Shown one piece after another: positions 1 to 7,226 of a stretch of 12,132 bases of DNA. The notes under the pieces are model-generated. The model did not search any database and had not been told where the DNA came from. It worked only from the letters and a program-made list of their open reading frames with translations. The stretch is taken from assembly GCA_013362195.1 (NCBI GenBank), contig JABFWM010000039.1, positions 1-12,132 of the forward strand, read 5' to 3'. The position numbers and the translations under genes were made by a program. Positions within the stretch are counted from its first letter, which is position 1, and every line of letters starts with the position of its first letter. Origin of the DNA: Acidobacteriota bacterium (lineage in GTDB: Bacteria > Acidobacteriota > Vicinamibacteria > Vicinamibacterales > 2-12-FULL-66-21).

Positions 1-206
1 ACGAGGCGCGGCCCTTTCTCGTGTTCGTTGTGCTCGTGCAGGCTCGTCGTGCGCGTTGAGATCGAGTAGTGTTGGAGAAGCCTGCCGGTCCGGCGGGTGT
101 CCTCTGCAGCGATGAGGGAGACGTCGCGCAGGATCCGGAGGGCCCGCAAGGTGACATCTTCGAGGTTGCCGATGGGAGTGGCGACCACGTACAGGATGCC
201 GGACAT
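1..206 (-). CDS. rsmI: 16S rRNA 2'-O-ribose methyltransferase RsmI (5' part, runs off the left edge)
   Basis: RsmI is a SAM-dependent tetrapyrrole-methylase-fold enzyme that methylates the 2'-O of C1402 in 16S rRNA in E. coli. Reading the minus strand from the ATG at 206 gives 68 residues of an uninterrupted N-terminus. It begins MSGILYVVATPIGNLED, the family's conserved first strand and loop. IAAEDTRRTGRLLQHY follows, then LHEHNEHEK, matching the conserved AEDTR and HEHN elements. The rest lies beyond position 1. The start is fixed by the family N-terminus, and the DUF885 gene diverges from it only 23 bp away. No clear Shine-Dalgarno precedes the ATG. A TACAAT hexamer sits 13 nt upstream of it, so the leader would be very short. 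Identification is secure although only about a quarter of the protein is present. Confidence 0.93.
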   Translation of the reverse strand, partial: MSGILYVVATPIGNLEDVTLRALRILRDVSLIAAEDTRRTGRLLQHYSISTRTTSLHEHNEHEKGPRL

Positions 207-219
207 GCGTGGGGCGTCG

Positions 220-225
220 ATTGTA
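220..225 (-). promoter_or_regulatory. possible -10 element of rsmI
   Basis: On the minus strand the sequence reads TACAAT, one base from the TATAAT consensus, ending 13 nt before the rsmI ATG. No good -35 hexamer is visible at 16-18 bp spacing, so this rests on the -10 alone. Confidence 0.25.
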
Positions 226-229
226 CCAG

Positions 230-1888
230 ATGTATTCCGCCGAACCTTTGCCTCACTTCGTCGACGAGTACCTCGCGTGGCTGCACGAGGTCCATCCCAC
301 CAACGCAACGTTCGACGGCGTCCACCTGCACGACGACCTCCTGGAGGATCTGGGCCGCGCCGCCATTGACGCGCAGGTCCGCACGCTCGGAGGGTTCTCG
401 CGCCGGCTGGCTTCGATCGACCCGGCCCGGCTCACCACGACCGAGCGTCTCGAGCGCCCCGCCCTCGAGGCGAACATCCGTTCGCGCCTGTTCGAGCTCG
501 AGAACGTCCGGACCTGGGACCGCAGCCCGCAGTACTACGGCGACCTGATTGCGACCAGCCTGGCCGGGCAGGCCCTCTTCGACTACGCCCCGCTGCCGGA
601 GCGGGCCCGCCGCGTCGTCTCCAAGCTGCACCAGGTGCCGCGGTTGATGCGGGCGGCGCGCGACAACATCAAGGACCCGCCCGGCATCTTCATCAAGGTC
701 GGCCTCGAGAGCCTCCGGGGCACGCAGCGGTTCATCGAAGACGATCTCCCGCGGGCGCTCGCCAGCCTGGACGATCTGCACCTGCTCAGCGACCTCGCGG
801 ACGCGTCGACGGAGGCGTCGCAGGCGCTCGGCGCGTACATCACCTATCTCGAGAACGATCTCGCGCCGCGCGCGCGGGGCTCCTTTCGCCTCGGCCGCGA
901 GCGCCTTCAGCAGAAGCTCGCGCTCGACGTAGGGATCACGCTCGACGCCGATCGGCTGCTCGCCATCGCGCTTCGCGAGTTGAGCGCCACGCAGGAGGAG
1001 TTCCGCCGCGCGGCCTCGACGCTCGATTCCAGGGACCCCGTTGCCGCCTGGGCGCGCGCCAAAGCGGCGCACCCGCCCGCCGGTCAGGTGGTGGCGACCG
1101 CGCAGCAACAGCTCGACGAGCTCGCGACGTTCATTCAACGCCAGGATCTCGTCTCGCTTCCCGACGCGGCGCGCGTGCAGGTCGCGCCGACGCCACGCTT
1201 CTATCGGTGGACCTTCGCGAGCATGTGGACGCCGGGCCCGTTCGAAAGCCGGCCGCTGCGGGCGTATTACTACATCACCGACGTCGACCCCGCCTGGCCG
1301 GCGGAACGGCAGGAGGAGCACCTGCGCGACTTCAACTACGGCGCGCTGTGGTCGATCTCGATCCACGAGGTGTATCCCGGTCACTTCCTGCACTACCAGC
1401 ACCTGCGTCAGGTCACGTCGACGCTGCGCAAGTCAATCCTGTTTTCGTCAGCGGCGATGGTCGAGGGATGGGCGCACTACTCGGAGCAGATGATGGTCGA
1501 AGCCGGCTTCCGCCGCAGCGATCCCGCGATCCGGCTTGGCCAGCTCGCCGAAGCGCTCATCCGGCTGTGCCGGTTCGTCTTCGGCCTGCGGCTGCTCTGA
1601 GAGGATCTCTCCGTCGAACAGGGCGTGCGCTTCTTCCGCGATGAAGCCTTTCTCGAAGAGGCGGCGGCGCGGCGCGAGGCCGAGCGCGGCACGTTCGATC
1701 CGTCGTATGTGCTCTACACGGCCGGCAAGCTCATGGTCCTCAAGCTGCGCGAGGACTACAAGGCGGCGATGGGCGCAAAGTTCACGCTGCGCGATTTTCA
1801 CGATCGGCTGCTCGGCAACGGCACCGTCCCGCTGTGGCTGCATCGCGATCTGATGCTCGGCGAGCACAATGGTGCGATGATTGAGTAG
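230..1888 (+). pseudogene. DUF885 family metallopeptidase-like gene, interrupted by an in-frame TGA
   Basis: DUF885 proteins are about 550-600 residue, mostly helical, predicted zinc peptidases; many are exported, but this one has no signal peptide. Reading from the ATG at 230 (MYSAEPLPHFVDEYL; a GTG at 209 is an alternative start), the frame is open for 456 codons. It shows the metal-site motif HEVYPGH at residues 379-385 and EGWAHYSEQ at 412-420, both diagnostic of the family. Codon 457 (1598-1600) is TGA. The same frame then continues to TAG at 1886-1888, reading EDLSVEQGVRFF, then a segment with GTFDPSYVLYTAGKLM, exactly the expected C-terminus. The full frame would encode 552 positions, a normal length. 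Everything except one codon is therefore intact. The causes could be a recent nonsense mutation, a sequencing or assembly error, or read-through. If the stop is real, the product loses about 96 residues after the catalytic motifs. The FmdB gene begins 2 bp after the final stop. Confidence 0.85.
1599..1611. repeat. perfect inverted repeat overlapping the premature TGA
   Basis: GAGAG (1599-1603) and CTCTC (1607-1611) are exact reverse complements separated by GAT. The last two bases of the premature stop codon form the outer end of the left arm. Confidence 0.7.
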
Positions 1889-1890
1889 TT

Positions 1891-2196
1891 ATGCCTCTGT
1901 ACGAATACCAGTGTGAGTCGTGCCAGCGGCGGTTCGAGAAGATCCAGAAGTTTTCGGATCCGCCGGTGGACGTCTGTCCGCATTGCGGGGGCGGGCCGGT
2001 GAAGAAGCTGCTGTCGTCGCCGGCGATTCAGTTCAAGGGATCGGGCTGGTACGTCACGGACTACGCGCGCAAACCGGCCGGCGACGGCGGCAAGTCCTCC
2101 GGATCCGGCACCTCCTCCTCGTCCACGTCATCATCGACGAGCGACACCCCGGCATCGACCAGCAAGCCTGCCGACAGCGGAGCGAAAAAGGACTAG
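1891..2196 (+). CDS. FmdB family putative regulatory protein, single zinc ribbon
   Basis: This 101-residue protein starts MPLYEYQCESC, the hallmark N-terminus of FmdB/CxxC_CXXC_SSSS proteins. C8 and C11 pair with C29 and C32 (CPHC) to form a four-cysteine zinc ribbon. KKLLSSPAIQFKGSGWYVTDY follows and is also typical. Residues from about 62 on form a low-complexity Ser/Thr/Gly/Lys tail that is probably disordered. The family was named for a supposed regulator of a formamidase operon; its true role is mostly unknown, and DNA or RNA binding is only inferred. The ATG lies 2 bp after the DUF885 frame, so it was probably cotranscribed with that gene. Its stop is 4 bp from that of the convergent galU. 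Confidence 0.9.
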   Translation: MPLYEYQCESCQRRFEKIQKFSDPPVDVCPHCGGGPVKKLLSSPAIQFKGSGWYVTDYARKPAGDGGKSSGSGTSSSSTSSSTSDTPASTSKPADSGAKKD

Positions 2197-2200
2197 TCCA

Positions 2201-3094
2201 CTAGCGGCGGGCGCCGGTCGCCTGGCCCAGATCGATGCCGCGCAGGTAGTCGCGGAAGGGCCCGGCGAGATCCGGCCGCCGGAGCGCAAAGTAGACGACG
2301 GCGCGGAGGAACCCGAGCTTGTTGCCGGTATCGTGGCGGACGCCGTCGATGCGGCAGCCGTAGATCGGACGTTCGCGCAGCAGACGGCGCAGCCCGTTGG
2401 TCAGCTGGATCTCCCCCGTGCGATCCTTGGCCGTCTCCTCGAGCGCCGGAAAGATGTCCGGCGTGAGCACGTAGCGCCCGATGATCGCGAGGTTCGAGGG
2501 CGCTTCGTCGCGCGTCGGCTTCTCGACCAGATCGCGAATCCTGTAGACGCCCGGCCGCACTTCTTCGGCGTCGATGATGCCGTAGGCGCTGACGTCCTGT
2601 TTCGGCACTTCCTCGATCGCGAGCACCGGGCCGTCGAGTTCTTCGAAGACGTCGATCATCTGGCGCAGCGCCGGCGGGTTGGCATCGATCACGTCATCGC
2701 CGAGGATGACGGCGAAGGGTTCAGGGCCGACGAGCGTGCGCGTGACGAGGACGGCATGGCCGAGGCCGAGCGGCTCGCCCTGCCGCACGTACGACACGTT
2801 GATCAGGTTCGAGATCTTGCGGATTTCGTTCAGCAGTTCGGTCTTGCCGCGCGCCTCGAGGAACGTCTCGAGTTCGACCGAGACGTCGAAGTGATCCTCG
2901 ATGGCGTTCTTGCCGCGGCCGGTCACCAGGATGATGTTGTCGGCGCCGGACGCGAGCGCTTCCTCGACGCCGTACTGGATGATCGGCTTGTCGACGAGCG
3001 GCAGCATCTCTTTCGGCTGCGCCTTCGTCGCCGGGAGAAATCGAGTGCCGAGCCCTGCGGCCGGAAACACCGCCTTGCGGACCTTCTGCGCCAT
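2201..3094 (-). CDS. galU: UTP--glucose-1-phosphate uridylyltransferase
   Basis: GalU makes UDP-glucose from UTP and glucose-1-phosphate, the cytoplasmic entry point to cell-surface polysaccharides, trehalose and galactose metabolism. The 297-residue protein has the usual length. It carries the nucleotide-binding loop AAGLGTRFLPATKAQPKEMLP (in two parts, residues 12-21 and 22-32), GLGHAV at 110-115, the LGDD metal/nucleotide site at 131-134, a VEKPTRDEAPSNL segment and GEIQLTN near the C-terminus, all standard for bacterial GalU. The ATG at 3094 is supported by family alignment (KAVFPAAGLGTR). It diverges from serS across 49 bp and converges on the FmdB gene with 4 bp between stops. Nothing unusual is seen in the protein. 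Confidence 0.96.
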   Translation of the reverse strand: MAQKVRKAVFPAAGLGTRFLPATKAQPKEMLPLVDKPIIQYGVEEALASGADNIILVTGRGKNAIEDHFDVSVELETFLEARGKTELLNEIRKISNLINVSYVRQGEPLGLGHAVLVTRTLVGPEPFAVILGDDVIDANPPALRQMIDVFEELDGPVLAIEEVPKQDVSAYGIIDAEEVRPGVYRIRDLVEKPTRDEAPSNLAIIGRYVLTPDIFPALEETAKDRTGEIQLTNGLRRLLRERPIYGCRIDGVRHDTGNKLGFLRAVVYFALRRPDLAGPFRDYLRGIDLGQATGARR

Positions 3095-3130
3095 GGCTGG
3101 ATGCTATCCCAGAGCGCCCGGCCGCCGATA

Positions 3131-3136
3131 TAGGAT
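3131..3136 (+). promoter_or_regulatory. TAGGAT element before serS: Shine-Dalgarno or leaderless -10
   Basis: TAGGAT ends 7 nt before the serS ATG. It contains AGGA at normal ribosome-binding spacing (8 nt), but it also fits the TAnnnT pattern of leaderless genes. The same hexamer lies 6 nt before the symporter ATG at 10381. The AGGA ribosome-binding reading is the simpler one. Confidence 0.45.
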
Positions 3137-3143
3137 TTAGCCC

Positions 3144-4436
3144 ATGCTCGATCCCGCGTTCGTCCGCGACCATCTCGACCGGCTCGAGGCCGCACTCGCT
3201 CACCGCGGGAGCGATCCGGCGCCCGTCGTCGCGCCGCTGCGCGAGCTGGACGCGCGGCGGCGTCAGTTGATTCAACAGGTCGAAGGGCTCAAGCGCGATC
3301 AGAACGCGGCCAGCGCCGAAGTGGCGCGGGCGAAGAAGGACGGCCGTGACGCCTCGCACATGTTCGACGAGAACAAGGCGCGCGGCCAGCAGATCAAGCA
3401 GCTCGAAGCGCAGCTCGACGAGATCGAGACCAGCCGCGCCGCGCTGCTGATGACGATTCCGAACGTGCCGCACGCGTCGGTGCCGGTCGGCGCGAGCGCC
3501 GCCGACAACGTGGAAGTCCGGCGCCACGGCGAGCCGCGGACGTTCGACTTCGAACCAAAACCACACTGGGATCTCGGGCCGGCGCTGGGCATTCTGGATT
3601 TCGAGCGCGCGACGAGGATGTCCGGCTCGCGCTTCGCGGTGTTGCTGCGCGACGGCGCGCGGCTCGCGCGCGCGCTCATCGACTTCATGCTCGACCTGCA
3701 CACGCGCGAGCACGGCTACACGGAAGTCGAGCCGCCCTTTCTCGTCAATGCCGACGCCCTGCGCGGCACCGGCAACCTGCCGAAATTCGAGCAGGATCTC
3801 TTCAAGATCGCCGGCGAGTGGGATCTCTATCTGATACCCACGGCGGAAGTCCCGCTCACCAACCTGCATCGCGGCGAAATCCTCGACGGCCGGCAGCTGC
3901 CCTTGCGCTACACCGCGTATACCCCGTGCTTCAGGAGCGAAGCGGGATCGTACGGCGCCGACGTGCGCGGACTGATTCGCCAGCACCAGTTCGACAAGGT
4001 GGAGCTGGTGAAGTTCACGACGCCCGACCAGTCGTACGCCGAGCTGGAAGCGCTGACCGCGAACGCCGAGGAAGTCCTCAAGCGCCTCGAACTGCCGTAT
4101 CGCACCGTGCTGCTGTGCACGGGCGACATGGGATTCGCCTCGGCGAAGACCTACGACATCGAAGTGTGGCTGCCCAGCCAGAACACCTATCGCGAGATCT
4201 CGTCGTGCAGCAACACCGAGGCGTTCCAGGCGCGGCGCGCCGGCATCCGCCACCGTCCCCACGGCACGGGCAAGGCGGATTTCGTCCACACCCTGAACGG
4301 ATCCGGGCTGGCCGTGGGCCGCACGCTGATCGCGGTGCTCGAGAACTATCAGCAGAAGGACGGCAGCGTGATCGTCCCCGAGGCGCTGCGTTCGTACATG
4401 CGCGGCATCGAGGTCATCCATCCGCCTCGAACGTAG
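3144..4436 (+). CDS. serS: serine--tRNA ligase
   Basis: SerRS charges tRNA-Ser (and tRNA-Sec where present) with serine. The 430-residue product has the family layout. An N-terminal domain forms a long antiparallel coiled-coil arm at about 35-103, which binds the long variable arm of tRNA-Ser. The class II catalytic core follows. Visible elements are PTAEVPLTN at 232-240 (serine-binding TxE), motif 2 FRSEAGSYGADVRGL at 263-277, ISSCSNTEAFQARR at 352-365, and motif 3 NGSGLAVGRTL at 385-395. The ATG at 3144 gives the canonical start MLDPAFVRDH and is preceded by AGGA. A tRNA-Ser gene lies about 2.5 kb downstream, probably by coincidence. ppa follows after 117 bp on the same strand. Confidence 0.97.
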   Translation: MLDPAFVRDHLDRLEAALAHRGSDPAPVVAPLRELDARRRQLIQQVEGLKRDQNAASAEVARAKKDGRDASHMFDENKARGQQIKQLEAQLDEIETSRAALLMTIPNVPHASVPVGASAADNVEVRRHGEPRTFDFEPKPHWDLGPALGILDFERATRMSGSRFAVLLRDGARLARALIDFMLDLHTREHGYTEVEPPFLVNADALRGTGNLPKFEQDLFKIAGEWDLYLIPTAEVPLTNLHRGEILDGRQLPLRYTAYTPCFRSEAGSYGADVRGLIRQHQFDKVELVKFTTPDQSYAELEALTANAEEVLKRLELPYRTVLLCTGDMGFASAKTYDIEVWLPSQNTYREISSCSNTEAFQARRAGIRHRPHGTGKADFVHTLNGSGLAVGRTLIAVLENYQQKDGSVIVPEALRSYMRGIEVIHPPRT

Positions 4437-4553
4437 GCTGCTCGACGAGCCGCGCCAGTTCGATGCCGGCGACGCGGCAGCGCGCGGACCCGCCGCGCCA
4501 CGCGAGACGCCGCGCGGAGGCTTCGTGATACGCTTTTCCGCGAGCCTTCCCGC

Positions 4554-5102
4554 ATGCATCCCTGGCACGACAGCTACATCGACGACGCGCTGATCGCGAC
4601 GGCGTTTCCCGTCGTCATCGAGATCCCGAAGGGCAGCAGGAACAAGTACGAGTTGGACAAGGAGACCGGGCTGCTGCGCCTGGATCGCGTCCTCTACAGC
4701 GCCGTCTACTATCCCGCGGATTACGGCTTCATTCCCCGCACCTTCTGCGACGATGGCGATCCGCTCGATGCTCTCGTGCTCGGTCAGGAGCCGGTCTATC
4801 CGCTGACGATCGTCGAGGCGCGGGCGATCGGCGTCATGCGGATGCGCGACGAGAAGGGCGTGGACGACAAGATCGTCGCCGTCAGCGTCAACGATCCCGC
4901 GTTTGCCGAGTACACCGACCAGAACCAGCTGCCCGGCCACGTGCTCCGCGAAGTGCGGCGCTTCTTCGAAGACTACAAGACGCTCGAACACAAACAGGTC
5001 GTTGTCGAAGATCTGCAGGGGCCGGTCGAGGCGGTGCAGATCATTCGCGACGCGCTGGAGCTGTATCGGCGCTTGCGCCGCGGTCAGCTCGCGAAGCTGT
5101 AG
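4554..5102 (+). CDS. ppa: inorganic pyrophosphatase (family I, soluble)
   Basis: This enzyme hydrolyses pyrophosphate to phosphate in the cytoplasm and pulls forward reactions such as aminoacylation (SerS, upstream) and UDP-glucose synthesis (GalU). The 182-residue protein matches the usual 170-180 of bacterial family I enzymes. It shows IPKGSRNKYE at 24-33, DYGFIPRT at 56-63 and the signature DGDPLD at 67-72. A further metal aspartate is in VDDKI at 103-107. D67, D72 and D104 correspond to the E. coli metal ligands D65, D70 and D102. The C-terminal FFEDYKTLEHK segment is also standard. The ATG at 4554 has no obvious Shine-Dalgarno, and no better start exists. The 117 bp before it contain a TGATACGCT extended -10-like sequence at 4526-4534, with no clear -35. 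Confidence 0.96.
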   Translation: MHPWHDSYIDDALIATAFPVVIEIPKGSRNKYELDKETGLLRLDRVLYSAVYYPADYGFIPRTFCDDGDPLDALVLGQEPVYPLTIVEARAIGVMRMRDEKGVDDKIVAVSVNDPAFAEYTDQNQLPGHVLREVRRFFEDYKTLEHKQVVVEDLQGPVEAVQIIRDALELYRRLRRGQLAKL

Positions 5103-5214
5103 ATCGCCGTCCTTCTCCACTTGAGCTCGCCGCGATCGCGTCACAGGCGCCCGTGGTGTGTCTTTTGCTCTCTGCGCGCTGCATCGATTTGCCGGTGATC
5201 GACAGCGATGGCGG

Positions 5215-5226
5215 AAAAGGAGAAGG
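5215..5226 (+). promoter_or_regulatory. strong ribosome binding site that decides the cytochrome start
   Basis: AAAAGGAGAAGG ends 4 nt before the ATG at 5231; its GGAG core is 9 nt from that ATG. It supports this start over the upstream in-frame ATG at 5153, which would add 26 residues and spoil the signal peptide. Confidence 0.8.
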
Positions 5227-5230
5227 ACGT

Positions 5231-6670
5231 ATGCGATGGACGAACGCCGTTGCGCTGAGCCTCTCGGTGTCGCTCGCGGCAATTCTCACCATCACGATTG
5301 CGAATCCACGTCGGATCGCCGCGCAACAACCTGTAGCCGCTGCGGATTCACAAGATGCTGCCGGCGAGTTCAATGCGGCAGCGACCTCGCTTGGCGACAC
5401 CGGCACCACCAGTTTCATTGTCAGCCGCGCCGCGGCCACGATCCGCAACGGCCGCCGGATCTTCCGGTTCGACACCTTCGGTGATGAAGCGTTCTGGGGC
5501 GGCGCGCTGAGGCTGCACCAGGCGATCGAGGGCTCGCGCTTCGGCGGCGAGGGCCCGGGCCTTTCGCCGCGGATGGCGCTGTCGCTCGGATTGAAGGTGG
5601 ACAGCCGCGCGCTTCCGCCGGAAGTCGTGTCCGCGATTCAGCAGGGCAAGCTGAATCTCGACGATCCGGCGAACACGCTCGCGCTGCTGAAGTTGAATGC
5701 GGTGCTGGGCGTGACCGGGTTCTTCAAATCGAACGGCACGCTGCGATCCGTGGGCATCCAGTGCGCGCTCTGCCATTCCAGCGTGGACGATTCGATGGCG
5801 CCCGGGATCGGCCGCCGCCTCGATGGGTGGGCGAACCGCGATCTGAACGTCGGGGCGATCGTCGCGCTCGCGCCTTCGATGCAGCCGTTCCAGGATCTGC
5901 TCGGCGTGAGCAGCGGAACGGTGCGCTCGGTGCTGAGAAGCTGGGGGCCCGGCAAATTCGACGCGGAGCTGAGCCTGGACGGCAAGGCCTTCCGTCCTGA
6001 CGGGCGACCGGCGGCCACGCTCATTCCGCCGGCGTTCGGCCTTGCCGGCGTGAACCTGCACACCTGGACCGGCTGGGGATCGGTCACCCACTGGAACGCG
6101 TTGGTCGCGACCCTCGAGATGCACGGCAGCGGCACGTTCTTCGATCCGCGCCTCGACAACCGCGAGCAGTTTCCGATTGCCGCGGCCAATGGCTTCGGGC
6201 ACGTGCGCATGGAACCCGACAAGGTCACCGCGAAGCTGGCGCCGCTGCACTTCTATCAGCTGGCGCTTGGCGCGCCGAAGCCTCCCGCCGGCTCGTTCGA
6301 CCGCGCCGCCGCGGAAAGGGGCGACGAGCTCTTCAGCGGCAAGGGCAAGTGCAACATGTGCCACGTCGAACCGCTGTTCACCGAGCCTGGCTGGAACCTG
6401 CACACGCCGGCGGAGATCGGGCTCGATGCGTTTCAGGCGGATCGCGCGCCGGACCACGGCTACCGCACGTCGCCGCTTGCGGGCCTCTGGACGCACGTCA
6501 ACGAGTCGCGCAAGGCCGCCGGCCTCGCTCCGGTGAAACAGGGCGGATTCTTCCATGACGGCCGGTTCCGCACGCTGATGGACGTGATGAACCATTACGA
6601 CCGGCTGTTCCACCTCGGGCTCACCGACCAGGAGAAACGCGATCTCATCGAGTACGTCAAATCGCTCTAA
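5231..6670 (+). CDS. exported di-heme c-type cytochrome, cytochrome c peroxidase/MauG-like C-terminal domain
   Basis: The 479-residue product begins MRWTNAVALSLSVSLAAIL, a signal peptide with a probable cleavage region around IAAQQ, so it should act in the periplasm. Two CxxCH heme c sites are present: CALCH at 178-182 and CNMCH at 374-378. The second lies in a region reading YRTSPLAGLW, GGFFHDGRF, LMDVMNHYD and LTDQEKRDLIEYVKSL. These are the end-of-domain features of di-heme cytochrome c peroxidase and MauG relatives. The first heme segment (IGRRLDGWANRDLNVGAIVAL) is characteristic of a group I associate with Acidobacteria. The electron partner and substrate are unknown, and peroxidase activity is not shown by the sequence. 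It is flanked by ppa and, downstream, by GC-rich hairpins. No redox partner gene is adjacent, so it looks monocistronic. Confidence 0.88.
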   Translation: MRWTNAVALSLSVSLAAILTITIANPRRIAAQQPVAAADSQDAAGEFNAAATSLGDTGTTSFIVSRAAATIRNGRRIFRFDTFGDEAFWGGALRLHQAIEGSRFGGEGPGLSPRMALSLGLKVDSRALPPEVVSAIQQGKLNLDDPANTLALLKLNAVLGVTGFFKSNGTLRSVGIQCALCHSSVDDSMAPGIGRRLDGWANRDLNVGAIVALAPSMQPFQDLLGVSSGTVRSVLRSWGPGKFDAELSLDGKAFRPDGRPAATLIPPAFGLAGVNLHTWTGWGSVTHWNALVATLEMHGSGTFFDPRLDNREQFPIAAANGFGHVRMEPDKVTAKLAPLHFYQLALGAPKPPAGSFDRAAAERGDELFSGKGKCNMCHVEPLFTEPGWNLHTPAEIGLDAFQADRAPDHGYRTSPLAGLWTHVNESRKAAGLAPVKQGGFFHDGRFRTLMDVMNHYDRLFHLGLTDQEKRDLIEYVKSL

Positions 6671-6679
6671 TCCACAAGC

Positions 6680-6718
6680 CGAACGGTTCCGGGCCGCTGC
6701 CCGGGCGCCCTTCGTTCG
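6680..6718 (+). terminator. GC-rich two-part hairpin after the cytochrome gene
   Basis: An inner perfect stem CCGGGC (6689-6694) / GCCCGG (6699-6704) with a CGCT loop is enclosed by an outer stem CGAACG (6680-6685) / CGTTCG (6713-6718). It begins 10 nt after the cytochrome stop. There is no T-run, so Rho-independent action is uncertain. Confidence 0.45.
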
Positions 6719-6728
6719 AGTCACGTGA

Positions 6729-6760
6729 TCCGGTACGGCGCCGCGGGTCGCCGCACCGGA
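6729..6760. terminator. second hairpin downstream of the cytochrome gene
   Basis: TCCGGT (6729-6734) pairs with ACCGGA (6755-6760) and GGCG (6737-6740) with CGCC (6749-6752). The two stems are separated by a symmetric 2-nt internal loop (AC against GC). The apical loop is 8 nt. It has no T-run. It could reinforce termination or be a stable 3' end. Confidence 0.35.
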
Positions 6761-6910
6761 CGCTCGTCGAATCGGGCGGTGTACGAATCGCGTCAGGCCT
6801 GTAGTCGAACGCTGCATCGCGCGGCCGCGCGGGCCGAACATGATCGAAGGCCGCCATGGGCCGTTCTGAACCGGGGGCGTGTCTCAACCATCGCGTCTCG
6901 GACGCGGCGC

Positions 6911-6933
6911 CCTGGCGCCTGGCGCCTGGCGCC
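6911..6933. repeat. 7-bp tandem repeat, (CCTGGCG)x3 plus CC
   Basis: Three perfect copies of CCTGGCG are followed by CC, just after a GGCGC at 6906-6910. Each junction creates GGCGCC, so the array is also self-complementary in part. It lies 43 bp upstream of the tRNA gene. Confidence 0.8.
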
Positions 6934-6976
6934 GTTCGCTCGGTGCTCCCGGCCCGATATGCGAAAATTGCGGGAC

Positions 6977-7067
<91 letters not shown>

Positions 7068-7176
7068 GCTACGCCCGCCGGAATCGCGAGCGGCCGTCGG
7101 GTGGCAGACAGCGAGCTCACCTCCGACCGAACCCCGTGTCCATCGACACGCGCCCCGCGAAGGTGGACGCTCCGGA

Positions 7177-7186
7177 TCACGCGTGA
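7177..7186. repeat. 10-bp perfect palindrome TCACGCGTGA
   Basis: TCACGCGTGA lies 40 bp upstream of the methyltransferase start in the 160-bp gap after the tRNA. It could be an operator half-pair or chance. Confidence 0.4.
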
Positions 7187-7191
7187 GCGTT

Positions 7192-7220
7192 GGTCAGGCG
7201 AGCCTCTCCGACGGCTGACC
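7192..7220 (+). promoter_or_regulatory. hairpin just before the methyltransferase start
   Basis: GGTCAG (7192-7197) pairs with CTGACC (7215-7220). An alternative stem TCAGG (7194-7198) / CCTGA (7219-7223) shifts it by two bases. It ends 6 nt before the GTG start, so if it forms in the mRNA it would crowd the ribosome-binding region. Confidence 0.3.
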
Positions 7221-7226
7221 TGAGTC

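Larger units (their letters stand above)
6671..6976. other. gene-free interval between the cytochrome gene and tRNA-Ser
   Basis: I find no convincing coding sequence in 306 bp. Frames that stay open here are either antisense or extend through the tRNA. The interval holds two hairpins (6680-6718 and 6729-6760), an 8-bp palindrome TCACGTGA at 6721-6728 between them, and a 7-bp tandem repeat at 6911-6933. A weak GATATG at 6956-6961 could be the tRNA -10, but no good -35 is seen. Confidence 0.6.

Noticed and set aside
1598..1640. Selenocysteine insertion at the DUF885 TGA
   Set aside because: The short GAGAG-GAT-CTCTC hairpin starts inside the UGA and does not resemble a bacterial SECIS; the position is not a conserved Cys.
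4437..4553. Minus-strand peptide-like stretch (VAGIELARLVEQPTF) between serS and ppa
   Set aside because: It looks protein-like and could be a small gene end, but the frame has no supported start or family match and would run under the ppa start, so I do not call it.
5131..5140. CGCGATCGCG palindrome containing GCGATCGC
   Set aside because: It resembles the cyanobacterial HIP1 octamer, but a single copy in GC-rich DNA is expected by chance and the gene content is not cyanobacterial.
2721..5282. An 853-codon open frame on the minus strand across galU, serS and ppa
   Set aside because: It is antisense to well-identified genes for most of its length and its protein is Arg/Ala-rich low-information sequence; in GC-rich DNA the antisense frame often stays open.
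5348..6841. A 497-codon minus-strand frame opposite the cytochrome gene
   Set aside because: The plus strand has a signal peptide, two CxxCH sites and a strong ribosome binding site; the antisense product has no recognisable family features.
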